Source: Mucor racemosus (Eukaryota > Mucoromycota > Mucoromycetes > Mucorales > Mucoraceae). Taken from it: a stretch of 64,000 nucleotides of DNA. Below are positions 11,142-21,682 of this stretch, piece after piece; within the stretch, counting starts at the first letter, position 1; every line of letters starts with the position of its first letter. A program made the position numbers and the translations under genes. The DNA lies in assembly GCA_027405735.1 (NCBI GenBank), contig JAPEHQ010000001.1, positions 5,394,001 to 5,458,000 of the forward strand, in the 5' to 3' direction. The notes under the pieces were generated by a model that did no database searches, was not told the DNA's origin, and saw nothing but the letters and a program-made list of their open reading frames with translations.

Positions 11142-13480
11142 CTTTCTCTCTTATTTTTCTTGTCATATACTCATATCTACAATCTATACATTTAATAAAA
11201 TATCATTATACATACTACACTAACTCTTCTATTTGTACTCCATGTCGTGACCTCTAGTGCTGTAGCACGCGGTAATATGCAATAAGGAATATACAATCAA
11301 GGATTTCCTTGATGGGACATGATGCTTTTTTTCAAATAAACGAATGTTATTGTTGTTGTTGATTTGTTGCAGCCTCCTTACTTTCTTTTTTGTTTTCTAC
11401 TTAAATTGTTGTTAAATTGGCTTAGCCCTTAAAATATAATCAGATATTTTATTGTTCTCAAATTCATTGTATATTATACACTATTTGTACCTGCATGATT
11501 GAACGTACAGATCATCGTATCTTCTAATGTAATTGCTACATGTATAAAGCACTATTCAATGATGGCAATAACTACATTACATTAGCATGTACAGAAGAGC
11601 TTCTGGCTTTCTTTTTTCTTTTGTTTAGAGCACGTGCGGTCAGATGGTTTACGTCTCAAAAGCTCACAATTATAAAAATAGCAGTGATTGGAAACAAGTA
11701 TCAACAATGTGGCTCATTCATTGATTTTGGCATGATTTACATTAATGTTATTATACAGTATATGCATCATTATTGCTTCAAATCAGAGAATAATTATATT
11801 TCCGAACCTAAAAATAACCATTAACTTATGGAATAAACTAAAATCTGATGGTTTGATTTGCAAAACCCAGGTAATAACCATGCTTGATGTAAACAATACC
11901 TACAGATGGATTCATTAATAAACCTACATTGTGTTGATGTATATGTATTTACAAATGTACGTAATGGGGGGAGATGGCTGCCATGCAGAAGGCTTAAAAT
12001 TCGATTACGATGTTGTCGTGTAGTTCTGTTTCGATATGTAAATAAAACCATTTTTGCGCATTGCTGACAATCTAAATGAGGGGATTCGGATGTTTCAATT
12101 GACGACGACGCACAACACCAATCGATCGTCATAGCCACAAATATTACCTCTTTAGATTAACTTAATACGCATAGCTCATGGCAAGACAAAATAATATATC
12201 TAATATACATTTCACCAGCAAATAATTTATCCTAATACTATCCCATGTTACCTTCTTTACAGTCTGTGTTTTCTATATATATAATCATACCCATATTTAG
12301 GCAATTTACCCTAAATATATGTCTATTTAAGCTCAGAAATAATAGAATTGTATCATGCATGCTTTTATTAAGCAAGTTAGGACTATCCCGATCGGTCCAT
12401 TTGGGCTGTTCTTACTGTATGAATTTTTCTCTACACAGGGTACTTATCAAATAAAAGTTGTATCTAATAGATGAAGGGGGTTCCTCTATCCATGATTATT
12501 TTTGATTTTTTTTTTTGAAAAAAGTGGAAAATGGGTCATCAGCCATTCATTTTATAAAAGGCATTTTTCCAAAAAAAAAAAAAAAAAGTAAATCAGCCCA
12601 AATGGGCTGATCTATGATCGACATTCGTGTGTTTCAATATTTCTGTTAAAAAGACGCCATGGAAATACATTCTAATCTATAAAGGTATATTTGAATGTTT
12701 CTATTGATTGATACAAATCCATAGCATTGAGAAAATTTTCGCCGTGCCAAAATTCGCAGGATTTGGAATCCAAAATTTCAAATGTAAAATTTAACAGGAT
12801 ATAACTAATGAAAATGATTTTTTGAAAGAAAAGATATTTAATATGGTCATGAACAATGTAGATCAACTCGAGATTATAAAAAGTGGGTCTTCTTTATTCA
12901 AACATTGTCATTTTATTGTCGGCCCTTTTGGGCCGAATCGGCCCAAACGGGCTGACCTAATCTCTACCTGTTAATTAATTGATTTAAACGGCTTAAAAAT
13001 GAAGAGTTACATCTCAATTATGAAATCCAATGTTTTTTTCGCTATAGATGGTTATTAATTTCGTATCTAGATGTACAGTTTTTTGTATTCATACAAAACT
13101 AAAAACAACATTTCCAACCGGAAAGGGAAATATTCGATTGTTCCAGAACGGGTTTGATTCATTTCAATTTAACAATATCGCTTCTTCTCAAATTTAACAG
13201 TAAACCCTAGTAGTATACAGTTTTGCGTGCATTGCTTTGGATAAAAGTTTCATTGTTTGATTTGATGACAAGAAATCACGCTCTTTTTATGCAAAGATTT
13301 GGTCATAAAATCAATTTTTTAAAAACATGCTTGTTGGAAAACAGTAAGGTTATTGAGTGCCAAATTTTACATATTGAAATAAGTTCTGGTGACTCAACTA
13401 AATACTTACATTATTTTTCATTTACTTGACTAAGTAGCAACGCTTTATATTGAGAAAGTGCTCTGTAATGTAAATTTTCA
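11090..13480. other. Gene-poor region with short GC-rich palindromes
   Basis: 2.4 kb with no gene I can support. A T tract at about 11111-11137 lies in the probable SGF29 3' UTR. The open frames near 11540 and 11821-12138 show no recognisable family. The region contains the cluster of 18-bp palindromic sites listed separately. Confidence 0.45.
12392..12955. repeat. Cluster of four 18-bp palindromic sites
   Basis: Four copies of one architecture, TCRGYCC-N4-GGGCYGW, start at 12392, 12593, 12919 and 12938. The second and third are perfect palindromes in their 7-bp arms. They stand out as GC-rich islands in very AT-rich DNA. Function unknown; they could be protein-binding sites or transposon-derived. 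Confidence 0.6.
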
Positions 13481-13636
13481 GGTGAAATTCACTGCTTTTT
13501 CGTTTAAAAGCTGGGTCCGACTTTTCATCACTACTAGAAAAACCGTCTGTTGTCATGTCATACATTCATTAAAAAATTGCAAAACCGAGCCCTTAGAGCG
13601 ACGCCATAATTGAGCATAGCAATATTGAATGGCTGC

Positions 13637-14485
13637 TAAGTCTCTTATACTATGGTATATCTAAGTTTCAAATAAAAATGAATTTTTTTTTCACTTTTCT
13701 TTTATTTAACCACGTATGGTCTGAAAATTCAGTTTTTATAGCGGACATTTTCGGGGCTCATTTCATCCTTACCAACACTCATGATTTTGATCAAAAAACA
13801 GAAAAATCAAATTTTGATACCAAAATCAACGTTTAAATATACTACATTGTGAGAGAAAATTGTAGCCATAACTAATACATATTTTATAAAAGCTTAATAT
13901 TAAATGTTAAGTAATGAAACTTTGTACTTTTGTTCCAAAAACGGTTTTTTGATTAAAGGATTTTCATGTAATACTTTGCAATAAAAATGTTTGTTATTTT
14001 TAACTGAGCAAATAGGGCGCTTAATTTGGTATATGTGTATATTTTTTGTTTTAATAATTGGTAGTATAATTAACCCTAAATTTGCAAAATCAGAAAAAAA
14101 AATTTGAAAAATGTCAAAATTGATGATCTGGACAAGAATAATTTTTAAAATTAATATTCCGCTTATAGGCCTTGTAAGTCTTAAAAATAAGAGATTTTAT
14201 AATACTTGAAAACTTTTTCAAGAATTTACGATGCTGTACCCATTTGATTCAAGCTTATTACTGTAAACCTTTATACATGTTAATATTGTGTGATAGTTTA
14301 TTTGATAATAATATAGTCCTACTTGATAATTAATGCGCTAGAGGTAATTTACAGTACATTAAGTTTTAGTCTTACCTCTCCAATATCATAAACATAAACA
14401 TGGCCATCACTGGAACCTATTGCGGCCCTTTTACTACCCTCTTTATCCCAGTTCAATTTGTTCAATGCTTTACCAGAACCAACAT
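13637..14485 (+). repeat. Left arm of large inverted repeat (repeat family A)
   Basis: About 850 bp that recur almost unchanged as the reverse complement at 16252-17101. The outer end begins at CTAAGTCTCTTATACTATGG and the inner end lies inside the dynein-like fragment. A third, more diverged copy in the same orientation as this arm lies at 34077-34985. Outside the dynein piece I recognise no coding sequence. Confidence 0.85.
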
Positions 14486-14578
14486 AAGTACTTACAAATG
14501 GCTCGTCGGTATTTGCATTCAAATTCCATAAATTAAATTGACTGATCCCATCTACAGTAGTATCAAACGTATCATCAG
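14376..14578 (-). pseudogene. Dynein intermediate chain exon fragment
   Basis: The minus strand encodes part of a WD-repeat segment of cytoplasmic dynein intermediate chain: QFNLWNLNANTDEPF, then GKALNKLNWDKEG and AIGSSDGHVYVYDIGE. It ends at a perfect GTAAG donor (14375-14371) with no following exon that I can find. Upstream homology stops near the Asp-Thr-Phe-Asp-Thr-Thr stretch. Only about 68 of roughly 600 residues are present, so it is a captured or duplicated fragment, not a gene. Confidence 0.75.
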
Positions 14579-16251
14579 CTCGCCTTAAGATGAATGTCAA
14601 TCTAAAATCAGAAACATCTCATTGTCATTGTTATAAGCTATGAAAAGCTTGATCTTTAATAAAACAGCAATTAAATAAAAAACAGGATGGTACTAATAAT
14701 AGTATATGGTGAGTATTTAGCATCTAAGTAAGTTTGATAAGGTATGCTTTTAAATCCTTTTAGAAACCCTGAACCCTGAGGCAAACACAATACCTTGGTC
14801 CTGTAATTTCTGCCCATCAAAATGTTGCGATTTCTACTACATAATGAATGCACTTTTTATCTATTATCTTGACCTCGATGTACATTGTTGTGTATCAGTT
14901 TTTTATCAGTTGTATTTTCTCTGATTCATTAATATTCAGTCATATTAAACGATGATTTGTAGCATTACCAAAAAAAAAAAAAGAATACACGCTTCAAGGG
15001 TTTTCTGCATATCAAATTATGCGATGTAGTAGCAATAATTATTGCACTTAACTATGCTTTTTGAACCTATTGGTGTTAATCAGGATAATTAGTACTTTCA
15101 TTCAAAAGTAAATTTTACTTTATAAAAAATTTACATTAATCCATTCAATAAATGATATTTTATTTATTATCCGTTATATCAATCAACCAACTTCATCTTG
15201 ATTCGGATACATTTGACAATTAAATGTCTAAATTACTACGCTTAAGAAGCCCCCAGACATCGCCACAAAAAAATCTCGTACATATCAACGAAGCATCACA
15301 ATATGGATTATTTTTTTATGTTTATAGAACTGAGCTCTCTCTCACATTCATAGATCTCTGCATAAACTATATCACTATCTGTTCAATCTAACTGAAATAC
15401 ATTGAACATTGAACGCCAACGTCGTACTTGATAAAACACTTTATTTTATTGGGAGTCAACACAACTAATTTGATGTTAGTTTAGCATCAGCAATTGAATC
15501 AGATAAATTTGAGATTAGACGACCTCTTTTAATAGCTTTGCACATCATCATGAGCTAATAATGGACCGTTATTATAAATACGCTAATCAAGAATGGTGAG
15601 TTAACTTTAATGATGGCACTACTGCGGCCAAACTACTATGCTTTCCATGGGCATAATGATATGCACAGATGGGCAGAATAAAAAATTTTGTGCAGATCAG
15701 GCAGTCCAGATGAGCAGAGCAATGAGATCAAAGTTTTTTAGTTGGTTTATTAAAGTATATCAACCATAATATAATTAATAACAAAGATAATTTGAATGAT
15801 TTTTAAGTAGTAGATGTGAGTTACTCTGATTCAACAGAGTTGTCTTGTTGACGAGATATATCAATTTGAAAATAAACTATTAATTGATAATGTTAGGGCA
15901 CGTTATAATATCTTTCTCGAACAAAAAAAGCGTCCAGAACTTAATCATTTTGTTCCGTTATCTACGTTATAATCAATGCTTTTTTGGTCTAAAGTCGATA
16001 TCTACCTGGAGAAAAGCTGTTGAGTATAAAAGTATGTATAGCATTGGCTTAATTTGAATGAATGAATAAACTCATGTTAATCTTTTTAGTTTCTAAAGAA
16101 TATTTGTTTCTATGTAGTGGCCACCAACTAAGAAGAGGAAAACAAGATGTTGTCTTGTATACCACTACCAACTATCAAAGGTACACCATAATCATTACTT
16201 ATTAGCTTGTTAATTAATTTGACTAATAAATCAATCTTATAGATCAAAAGT
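14486..16251. other. Spacer between the inverted-repeat arms
   Basis: About 1.8 kb between the two arms (its first 90 bp still belong to the left dynein fragment). AT-rich, with no open frame of coding character and no recognisable transposon protein. Confidence 0.5.
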
Positions 16252-16368
16252 AAGTTTGTTCTCGTAAAGCATTGAATAAATTGGCTTGGGACAAATAGGG
16301 TAAAAAAAAGATGGCAATAGGTTCCAGTGATGGCCATGTCCCATGTTTATGTTTATGATATTGGAGAG
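16245..16368 (+). pseudogene. Decayed dynein intermediate chain exon fragment
   Basis: Plus-strand relic of the same exon as in the left arm. Pieces corresponding to KALNKLAWDK, MAIGSSDGHV and VYDIGE are readable, but an in-frame TAG and a small insertion before the last block break the frame. It ends at the same GTAAG donor (16369). Confidence 0.7.
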
Positions 16369-17101
16369 GTAAGACTAAAACTTAATGTAAATCACCTCTA
16401 GCGCATTAATTATCAAGTAGGACTATATTATTATCAAATAAACTATCACACAATATTAACATGTATAAAGGTTTACAGTAATAAGCTTGAATCAAATGGG
16501 TACAGCATCGTAAATTCTTGAAAAAGTTTTCAAGTATTATAAAATCTCTTATTTTTAAGACTTACAAGGCCTATAAGCGGAATATTAATTTTAAAAATTA
16601 TTCTTGTCCAGATCATCAATTTTGACATTTTTCAAATTTTTTTTTCTGATTTTGCAAATTTAGGGTTAATTATACTACCAATTATTAAAACAAAAAATAT
16701 ACACATATACCAAATTAAGCGCCCTATTTGCTCAGTTAAAAATAACAAACATTTTTATTGCAAAGTATTACATGAAAATCCTTTAATCAAAAAACCGTTT
16801 TTGGAACAAAAGTACAAAGTTTCATTACTTAACATTTAATATTAAGCTTTTATAAAATATGTATTAGCTATGGCTACAATTTTCTCTCACAATGTAGTAT
16901 ATTTAAACGTTGATTTTGGTATCAAAATTTGATTTTTCTGTTTTTTGATCAAAATCATGAGTGTTGGTAAGGATGAAATGAGCCCCGAAAATGTCCGCTA
17001 TAAAAACTGAATTTTCAGACCATATGTGGTTAAATAAAAGAAAAGTGAAAAAAAAATTCATTTTTATTTGAAACTTAGATATACCATAGTATAAGAGGCT
17101 T
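16252..17101 (-). repeat. Right arm of large inverted repeat (repeat family A)
   Basis: Reverse complement of 13637-14485 with only scattered differences. Divergence is larger at the inner end, where the dynein-like piece is frame-broken. The outer end finishes at CCATAGTATAAGAGGCTTA. Confidence 0.85.
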
Positions 17102-18018
17102 AATTCATGGTTAGAACAAATTATCAAAATGATTTGAGAAGCTTGGGGGATGAGCAAATTGCTTCTTATTGTTTTAGTTTTTTATTAAAAGGCTGCTGAA
17201 AAAACCTTTCAGGATTAAATATCATTAAAAATAAGTAATTTTAGATATTAGAATGCTAAAGCAGCATAGCAATGAATGATCAAAACACTTCCGAGCAGTG
17301 ATAAATATGCAAAAACGAAATATTTTCAGACTAAAACTAGTCTATGTGGAGGGTGCAAGGTACTTAATTTCCAGGGTTAGTATGCCATGTAGTAGATGAA
17401 TTATTTTAGCGAGTGTAATTTATAATTTTATACATGCATATATACATACATACATACACACATTAGTATGATTTTGTTAATTCGCAATTATAATTTATAA
17501 ACTAAATGATGCAATATTCATGTACGTATTGTTGACTGACATGAATCAAATATTGTTCCACCAATAAATATATAAAATAACCTCCTACATTATTATTAAA
17601 ATATGATATGCAATCCTTTTAGTATGCATTATACATGATAATTCCCGTAGTTATTTTTTCTTTAGGAGATTGCTTTGTGACAACAACAATTGATCTGCAA
17701 AATTATGTAGTACATAAATATGCAAGGGTCAACCTGTAATTTTACAGTCGAAATTGACATTTCCGTTTGTTTGAGCCACGTTGTCAAATTATTGGTCTAA
17801 AATATTTCTTTAATTAATAGAGAAAAGGGGAAGGGTTGTATATATAATTTAGGAAATAAAGGAGAAGATCAGATAAATATATATATTGAAAAAAAAAACA
17901 TACAAATTTAAATGAATAAAATTAAGTAATTAATATATTAAAGTGTAAAAACAAAAATAAAAAAAATATGGTAATAATAATGTTGTAGATATTGAGTTGA
18001 TAGCAGATAAAATAAATC
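17102..18018. other. Intergenic, no gene recognised
   Basis: AT-rich sequence downstream of the G-beta gene. A few short TACA/CATA runs near 17440. Nothing with coding character. Confidence 0.5.
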
Positions 18019-19182
18019 TCAAGCCCAAACTTTCAATAGATTATCCCAACTACCTGTACATAAAGCCATACCGTCTGTAGATACACCCAAACAGGAAACT
18101 CGATTTTCATGCGCACTTAGAACACCAACTCTTTCACCTCTTAAAGTGTCCCAAACATGACAATGATAATCATCGTAACCACCAAATAAGAGCCTTCCAG
18201 AAATTGAAAATGCTACTGATGTAATTCCACTAAAAACTTGTTCATGAGTGAATATGTTAAGCTCACGGTCGGCTCGAAGATCAAATAATCGGCAACTGGC
18301 GTCATCAGACCCTGTGCCGATAGCATTGCCGTTAGGGAAGAATTGGACAGCATTGATATCTGATTCATGACCACTGAAGGATTGTACACATTTCTTACTT
18401 CTGATATCCCATACTTTAGCTGTTGCATCACAAGCACCCGAAACAAAAACACTTGGATTTGACGAAACTGATAAACTATAATATAACAAATTAGCATTGA
18501 TGTGAATAGTAAAAAAGTGTATAAATTGTATTAACCTCATTACATCGCCAGTATGGTCAGTAAATTCATCAATCTTCACACCAGCATCAATATCCCAAAG
18601 CACACATGTTGTATCACCACTTGAAGTTAAGATTTGAGTGTCACTCATAAATCGACAGCAACTTAAATATCCTGTGTGACCCGATAATTCTCTTGCAGGT
18701 TTTGTAGGTGATTCTCTTGCTTTCAAATTGAATATTGAACACATATTATCTAATCCACCCGAAGCAACAAAATTTCCACTGGGAGCATAAGCACAAGTCA
18801 TAACCCAAGATGATCTTAATGGTATAGCATATATTTTGTTTGTTGAATAAGCATCCCAAACTAATAGTTTTCCATCTTGTGAAGCAGATACTAAATGACG
18901 TTTATCGGCTGCCCATTGCATAGCATAAATTTTTGCTAAATGCCCTTTTAATGTACGACGAACTTTCATTGATAGTCGTGGTAATTTATCGACTTTTTGT
19001 GCAACTTGATAAACTAGAAAAGAGTATAAATAAAAATGTAAATCTATTGTTTATTCACTTTTATATTTACGTGTAGTATCTGATAAATTTTCTTTCCTTT
19101 GCTTTATTTTATCTTTTAATTGTTCTGCTTCTCGCCTTGCTGCAGCTGTTCTTTCTGCGATATCTGTTGTGCTTGAGCTCAT
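18019..19182 (-). CDS. Heterotrimeric G-protein beta subunit
   Basis: Seven-bladed WD40 propeller that pairs with G-gamma and signals downstream of receptors. Three exons on the minus strand: 19182-19071, 19013-18536 and 18475-18019, about 348 residues, the usual G-beta length. The N-terminus is the coiled-coil helix that binds G-gamma ([19 protein letters not shown]). Then come the family hallmarks [52 protein letters not shown] and [15 protein letters not shown], and it ends with the canonical DNLLKVWA. The second intron does not interrupt the reading frame, but removing it restores the family sequence MSLSV. The start is chosen at the MSSS Met at 19182. Divergent from the bZIP gene. Confidence 0.94.
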
Positions 19183-19896
19183 TCTATATACATTAACTAT
19201 TTGTAATTGGGAAAAAAGAAAAGAAAAAAGAATCAATTGAAAAAGAACGGAAAAAAAAAAGATTGTAAACATTTCTTTTCAGTACATATAGGGAAACAAT
19301 GCTATTGGTCAAATTGAGGCTTCTCTCGCTCAAATGGTTTTAGTCTCAACATTTAAGATTATGATTACATTCAACAGAAAAGTGTACATCAAATAAGATC
19401 GACCATTCGAATGTTTACAGTGGGTTTCATAGGAAATCTAATTGGTTGCCATGGTAAAATTGAATTGGTTGCCAAGGTAAAATTGAATTGGTTGCTATGG
19501 TAAAAATGAAGTACCAGACTTTTCAGATTGAGAAATCTCTACAAAATTTACGTATTTGTTGTAGATCAAAATAACCTTTGAATAGTTTTGATGACAGAAT
19601 ATAAAGTGATTAAGATTTTGATCTTTCTACATCTGCAGCACATTTGAAACCTTATTTAATCAAGGAGAATTTTGAAGGTTGATTAAAGCATTGATGTTGA
19701 CGCCTTATTAAATGAAAGGAAAGGGGGTGTTTATAAGTAATGATGGTGAGCATCTAATTAAAGTTCCACTTGATGTGGTGTTTGTTGGAACCCTTTCTTC
19801 TTCTTCTTTTTTTTTTAACTATATCAGACATTTCTATTATATAAATATTCTCGAATATGATTGTAATTCTCTAAATAATCTTTTAAAAACATAAAT
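19183..19896. promoter_or_regulatory. Divergent promoter region of G-beta and bZIP genes
   Basis: 714 bp between two divergent start codons. It includes an ATTGG (inverted CCAAT) near 19299 and three tandem 23-bp X-box-like units at 19441-19509. It has no gene of its own. Confidence 0.55.
19441..19509. promoter_or_regulatory. Three tandem 23-bp units resembling RFX X-boxes
   Basis: Three head-to-tail copies. Each starts with ATTGG (inverted CCAAT box) and continues with GTTGCCATGGTAAAA, GTTGCCAAGGTAAAA or GTTGCTATGGTAAAA. The core is close to the RFX-family X-box (GTTGCCATGGCAAC). They lie about 260 bp from the G-beta start and 390 bp from the bZIP start. The regulatory role is inferred. Confidence 0.55.
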
Positions 19897-20651
19897 ATGA
19901 ATACAGGATATAACACAACTGCTTCTTCGTCATCTTCAACCTTATTTCCACCATTAAATGACGCCAATAGTTCACCTCCTTTAGATAATATCAGTGAAGG
20001 GGGTCTACTTTGGAATAATGTAAACACATTTGGTATACCTGATGACAATACAGACAAATCTGATACATCTTCTACATCGTCACCTTTTCCTTCTTTAAGA
20101 TTCAACTCACAAACAACAACTAATACTACAACGACTGGGGTCGAGAATAAAGAGGATTCGACTGCTTTTAACATATCATGGGGAGGTGATGATAAACCAC
20201 CAACTGAACTTCATCCAGAAGAGAAAGAAGAAGAAGAACCTAAATTAACGAGGCCATTACCTAAACCTAGAGGCATAAGAAAGCTACCAGAGCCAGAACC
20301 TTCACCTGATGGTACAATTGACGAAGATACGTTAAAACGTAGAAAGGTAAAAATAGAATTCAAACAAATAAACGCATCATATGATTTATAATATAGTAAA
20401 ATAAATAGAACACAGATGCTGCCAGAAGATCAAGAATGAAAAAATTCATGAAAGTAGATCAACTTGAGACCAAGGTGAATGCTCTGCAGGCAGAGAATGC
20501 GAAATTAACATTGAATAACGCAGTTTTGGAATCAGAGAAAAGAAGTTTGCACGCAAAAGAAAACGAGTATAAAAAGAGAATTAAATATCTGGAAGATATA
20601 ATGATGTGTAATGGATGGGATTTCAACAATAGCAATTATGATCAATGGTAG
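19897..20651 (+). CDS. bZIP transcription factor, GCN4/CPC1-like
   Basis: DNA-binding transcription factor of the GCN4 type. Two exons, 19897-20346 and 20409-20651, about 230 residues. The N-terminal 150 residues are Ser/Thr/Pro-rich and acidic, as in an activation region. Splicing joins LKRRK to NTDAARRSRMKKFMKVDQLE, a canonical basic region (N-x2-AARRSR), followed by a leucine zipper with heptad Leu/Val (LETKVNALQAENAKLTLNNAVLE). The basic region is therefore split by the intron and only becomes visible after its removal. Family members of this type control amino-acid starvation responses; that role is inferred here. The start could lie slightly upstream, but no in-frame Met before 19897 looks better. 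Confidence 0.85.
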
Positions 20652-21290
20652 AAATAATGTATCCCTTGTTTTATTTAAATGGAGTTATTTATAATACTTG
20701 GAAAATTGCATCAAATACAGTAAAATAATGTCAATTATCAAGAATAAATCGTTTTTTCATTTTAAAGGGCTTTTTTAGAGATGATCAAAGAATTTCAGAT
20801 TAGCATTTAATAGAATGTTCAACCTATGCGTATATTTAGCTCTATACCTTTTCATTAGCGACTCTTTAATAAAATGGTTATCTGCTCAGTCCACTATGTC
20901 AGTATAATACGAAGATATCATTGAATGAAAATGTATTTAGCCGATAATAGCTTGATCTGGTAGCCATGAAACTAGAAAAAATATGTTTTGTTTTCTTCTG
21001 TTTATTTCAGGCGCTCGAACCTGAAAAGCCTTTATTAACAGTATTATTTAATAGTATAAACTAGCAATGTCTATATTCGATTTTATGGAAAACTCAATTT
21101 AGTAAACACTTTTCTCCTTCCCACCGAACCCGCAAAATTGAATCTCGACTGTACTATAAAAATTTATATTGCTCTTGCGCATGTTTACCAAATCTCTTGC
21201 TTTTTGAGTAAGGCGAACATACTCGATGTGTTGATCTTGGAGGGGCACGTTTTTTGGCCAGCTACTTGAATGGGGACCAGAACGGGGAGC
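20652..21290. other. Intergenic with a short dispersed repeat
   Basis: No gene seen. About 60 bp at 21005-21066 (ending AATAGTATAAACT) recur at 35409-35470. Confidence 0.5.
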
Positions 21291-21681
21291 TTACTTTTTT
21301 GCCACCCAGGCAGCTCTTTCTTCAGTTAACAAATCACCAGTAAGGAGCTCGAGATCAAGATCATCCAATTCTATTGTATGACGATCTTCAATTCGCTCAA
21401 GGTATTCATTTTGTATTGCTTTTTCAATTTTGACACCCTCATTAAGCTTTTTCGATGTCTTGGTAAAGGTGTGAGTGAGATATTTCACTTTCAGCAACTG
21501 GTTCAGATGGAGTGGGAACAAGAGATAAACTTGTGCGACCAATTCGTTTGGTATTCTTTGTAATGGTGATACTGTGCTTATCAAGTAGAGTTTCTGTCTT
21601 CTTAATTCCTCTTCTACGTCTGTTCATTGACAAATTATCGTGTGTTTTTTTCTGATCTACTGCTACTAGCTCTACGGCCAT
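21291..21681 (-). pseudogene. Small basic/acidic protein gene, reading frame disrupted
   Basis: Minus-strand reading from Met at 21681 gives a basic, Arg/Lys-rich segment (MNRRRRGIKKTETLLDKHS...) for about 70 residues and then runs into a stop near 21442. A frame shifted by one base continues from about 21475 with a coherent, charged C-terminal part (KKLNEGVKIEKAIQNEYLERI ... DDLDLELLTGDLLTEERAAWVAKK) to a stop at 21291. Either a base is missing or extra (decay or assembly error), or there is a short unusual intron: GTT CCC donor, TACCAAG acceptor, 61 nt, with a CTCAC branch-like site. I do not recognise the family. The mix of an N-terminal basic cluster and a C-terminal acidic helix would suit a small nuclear or nucleolar protein. 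Confidence 0.45.
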
Positions 21682-21682
21682 T

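Noticed and set aside
19712..19894. Upstream coding exon of the bZIP gene
   Set aside because: The frame is rich in Phe/Tyr/Asn from AT-rich DNA, ends before the bZIP Met and offers no convincing splice to it.
21010..21030. tRNA or SINE B-box (GGTTCGAGC on the minus strand)
   Set aside because: No A-box or cloverleaf around it, and the second copy of this repeat at 35409-35470 lacks the motif.
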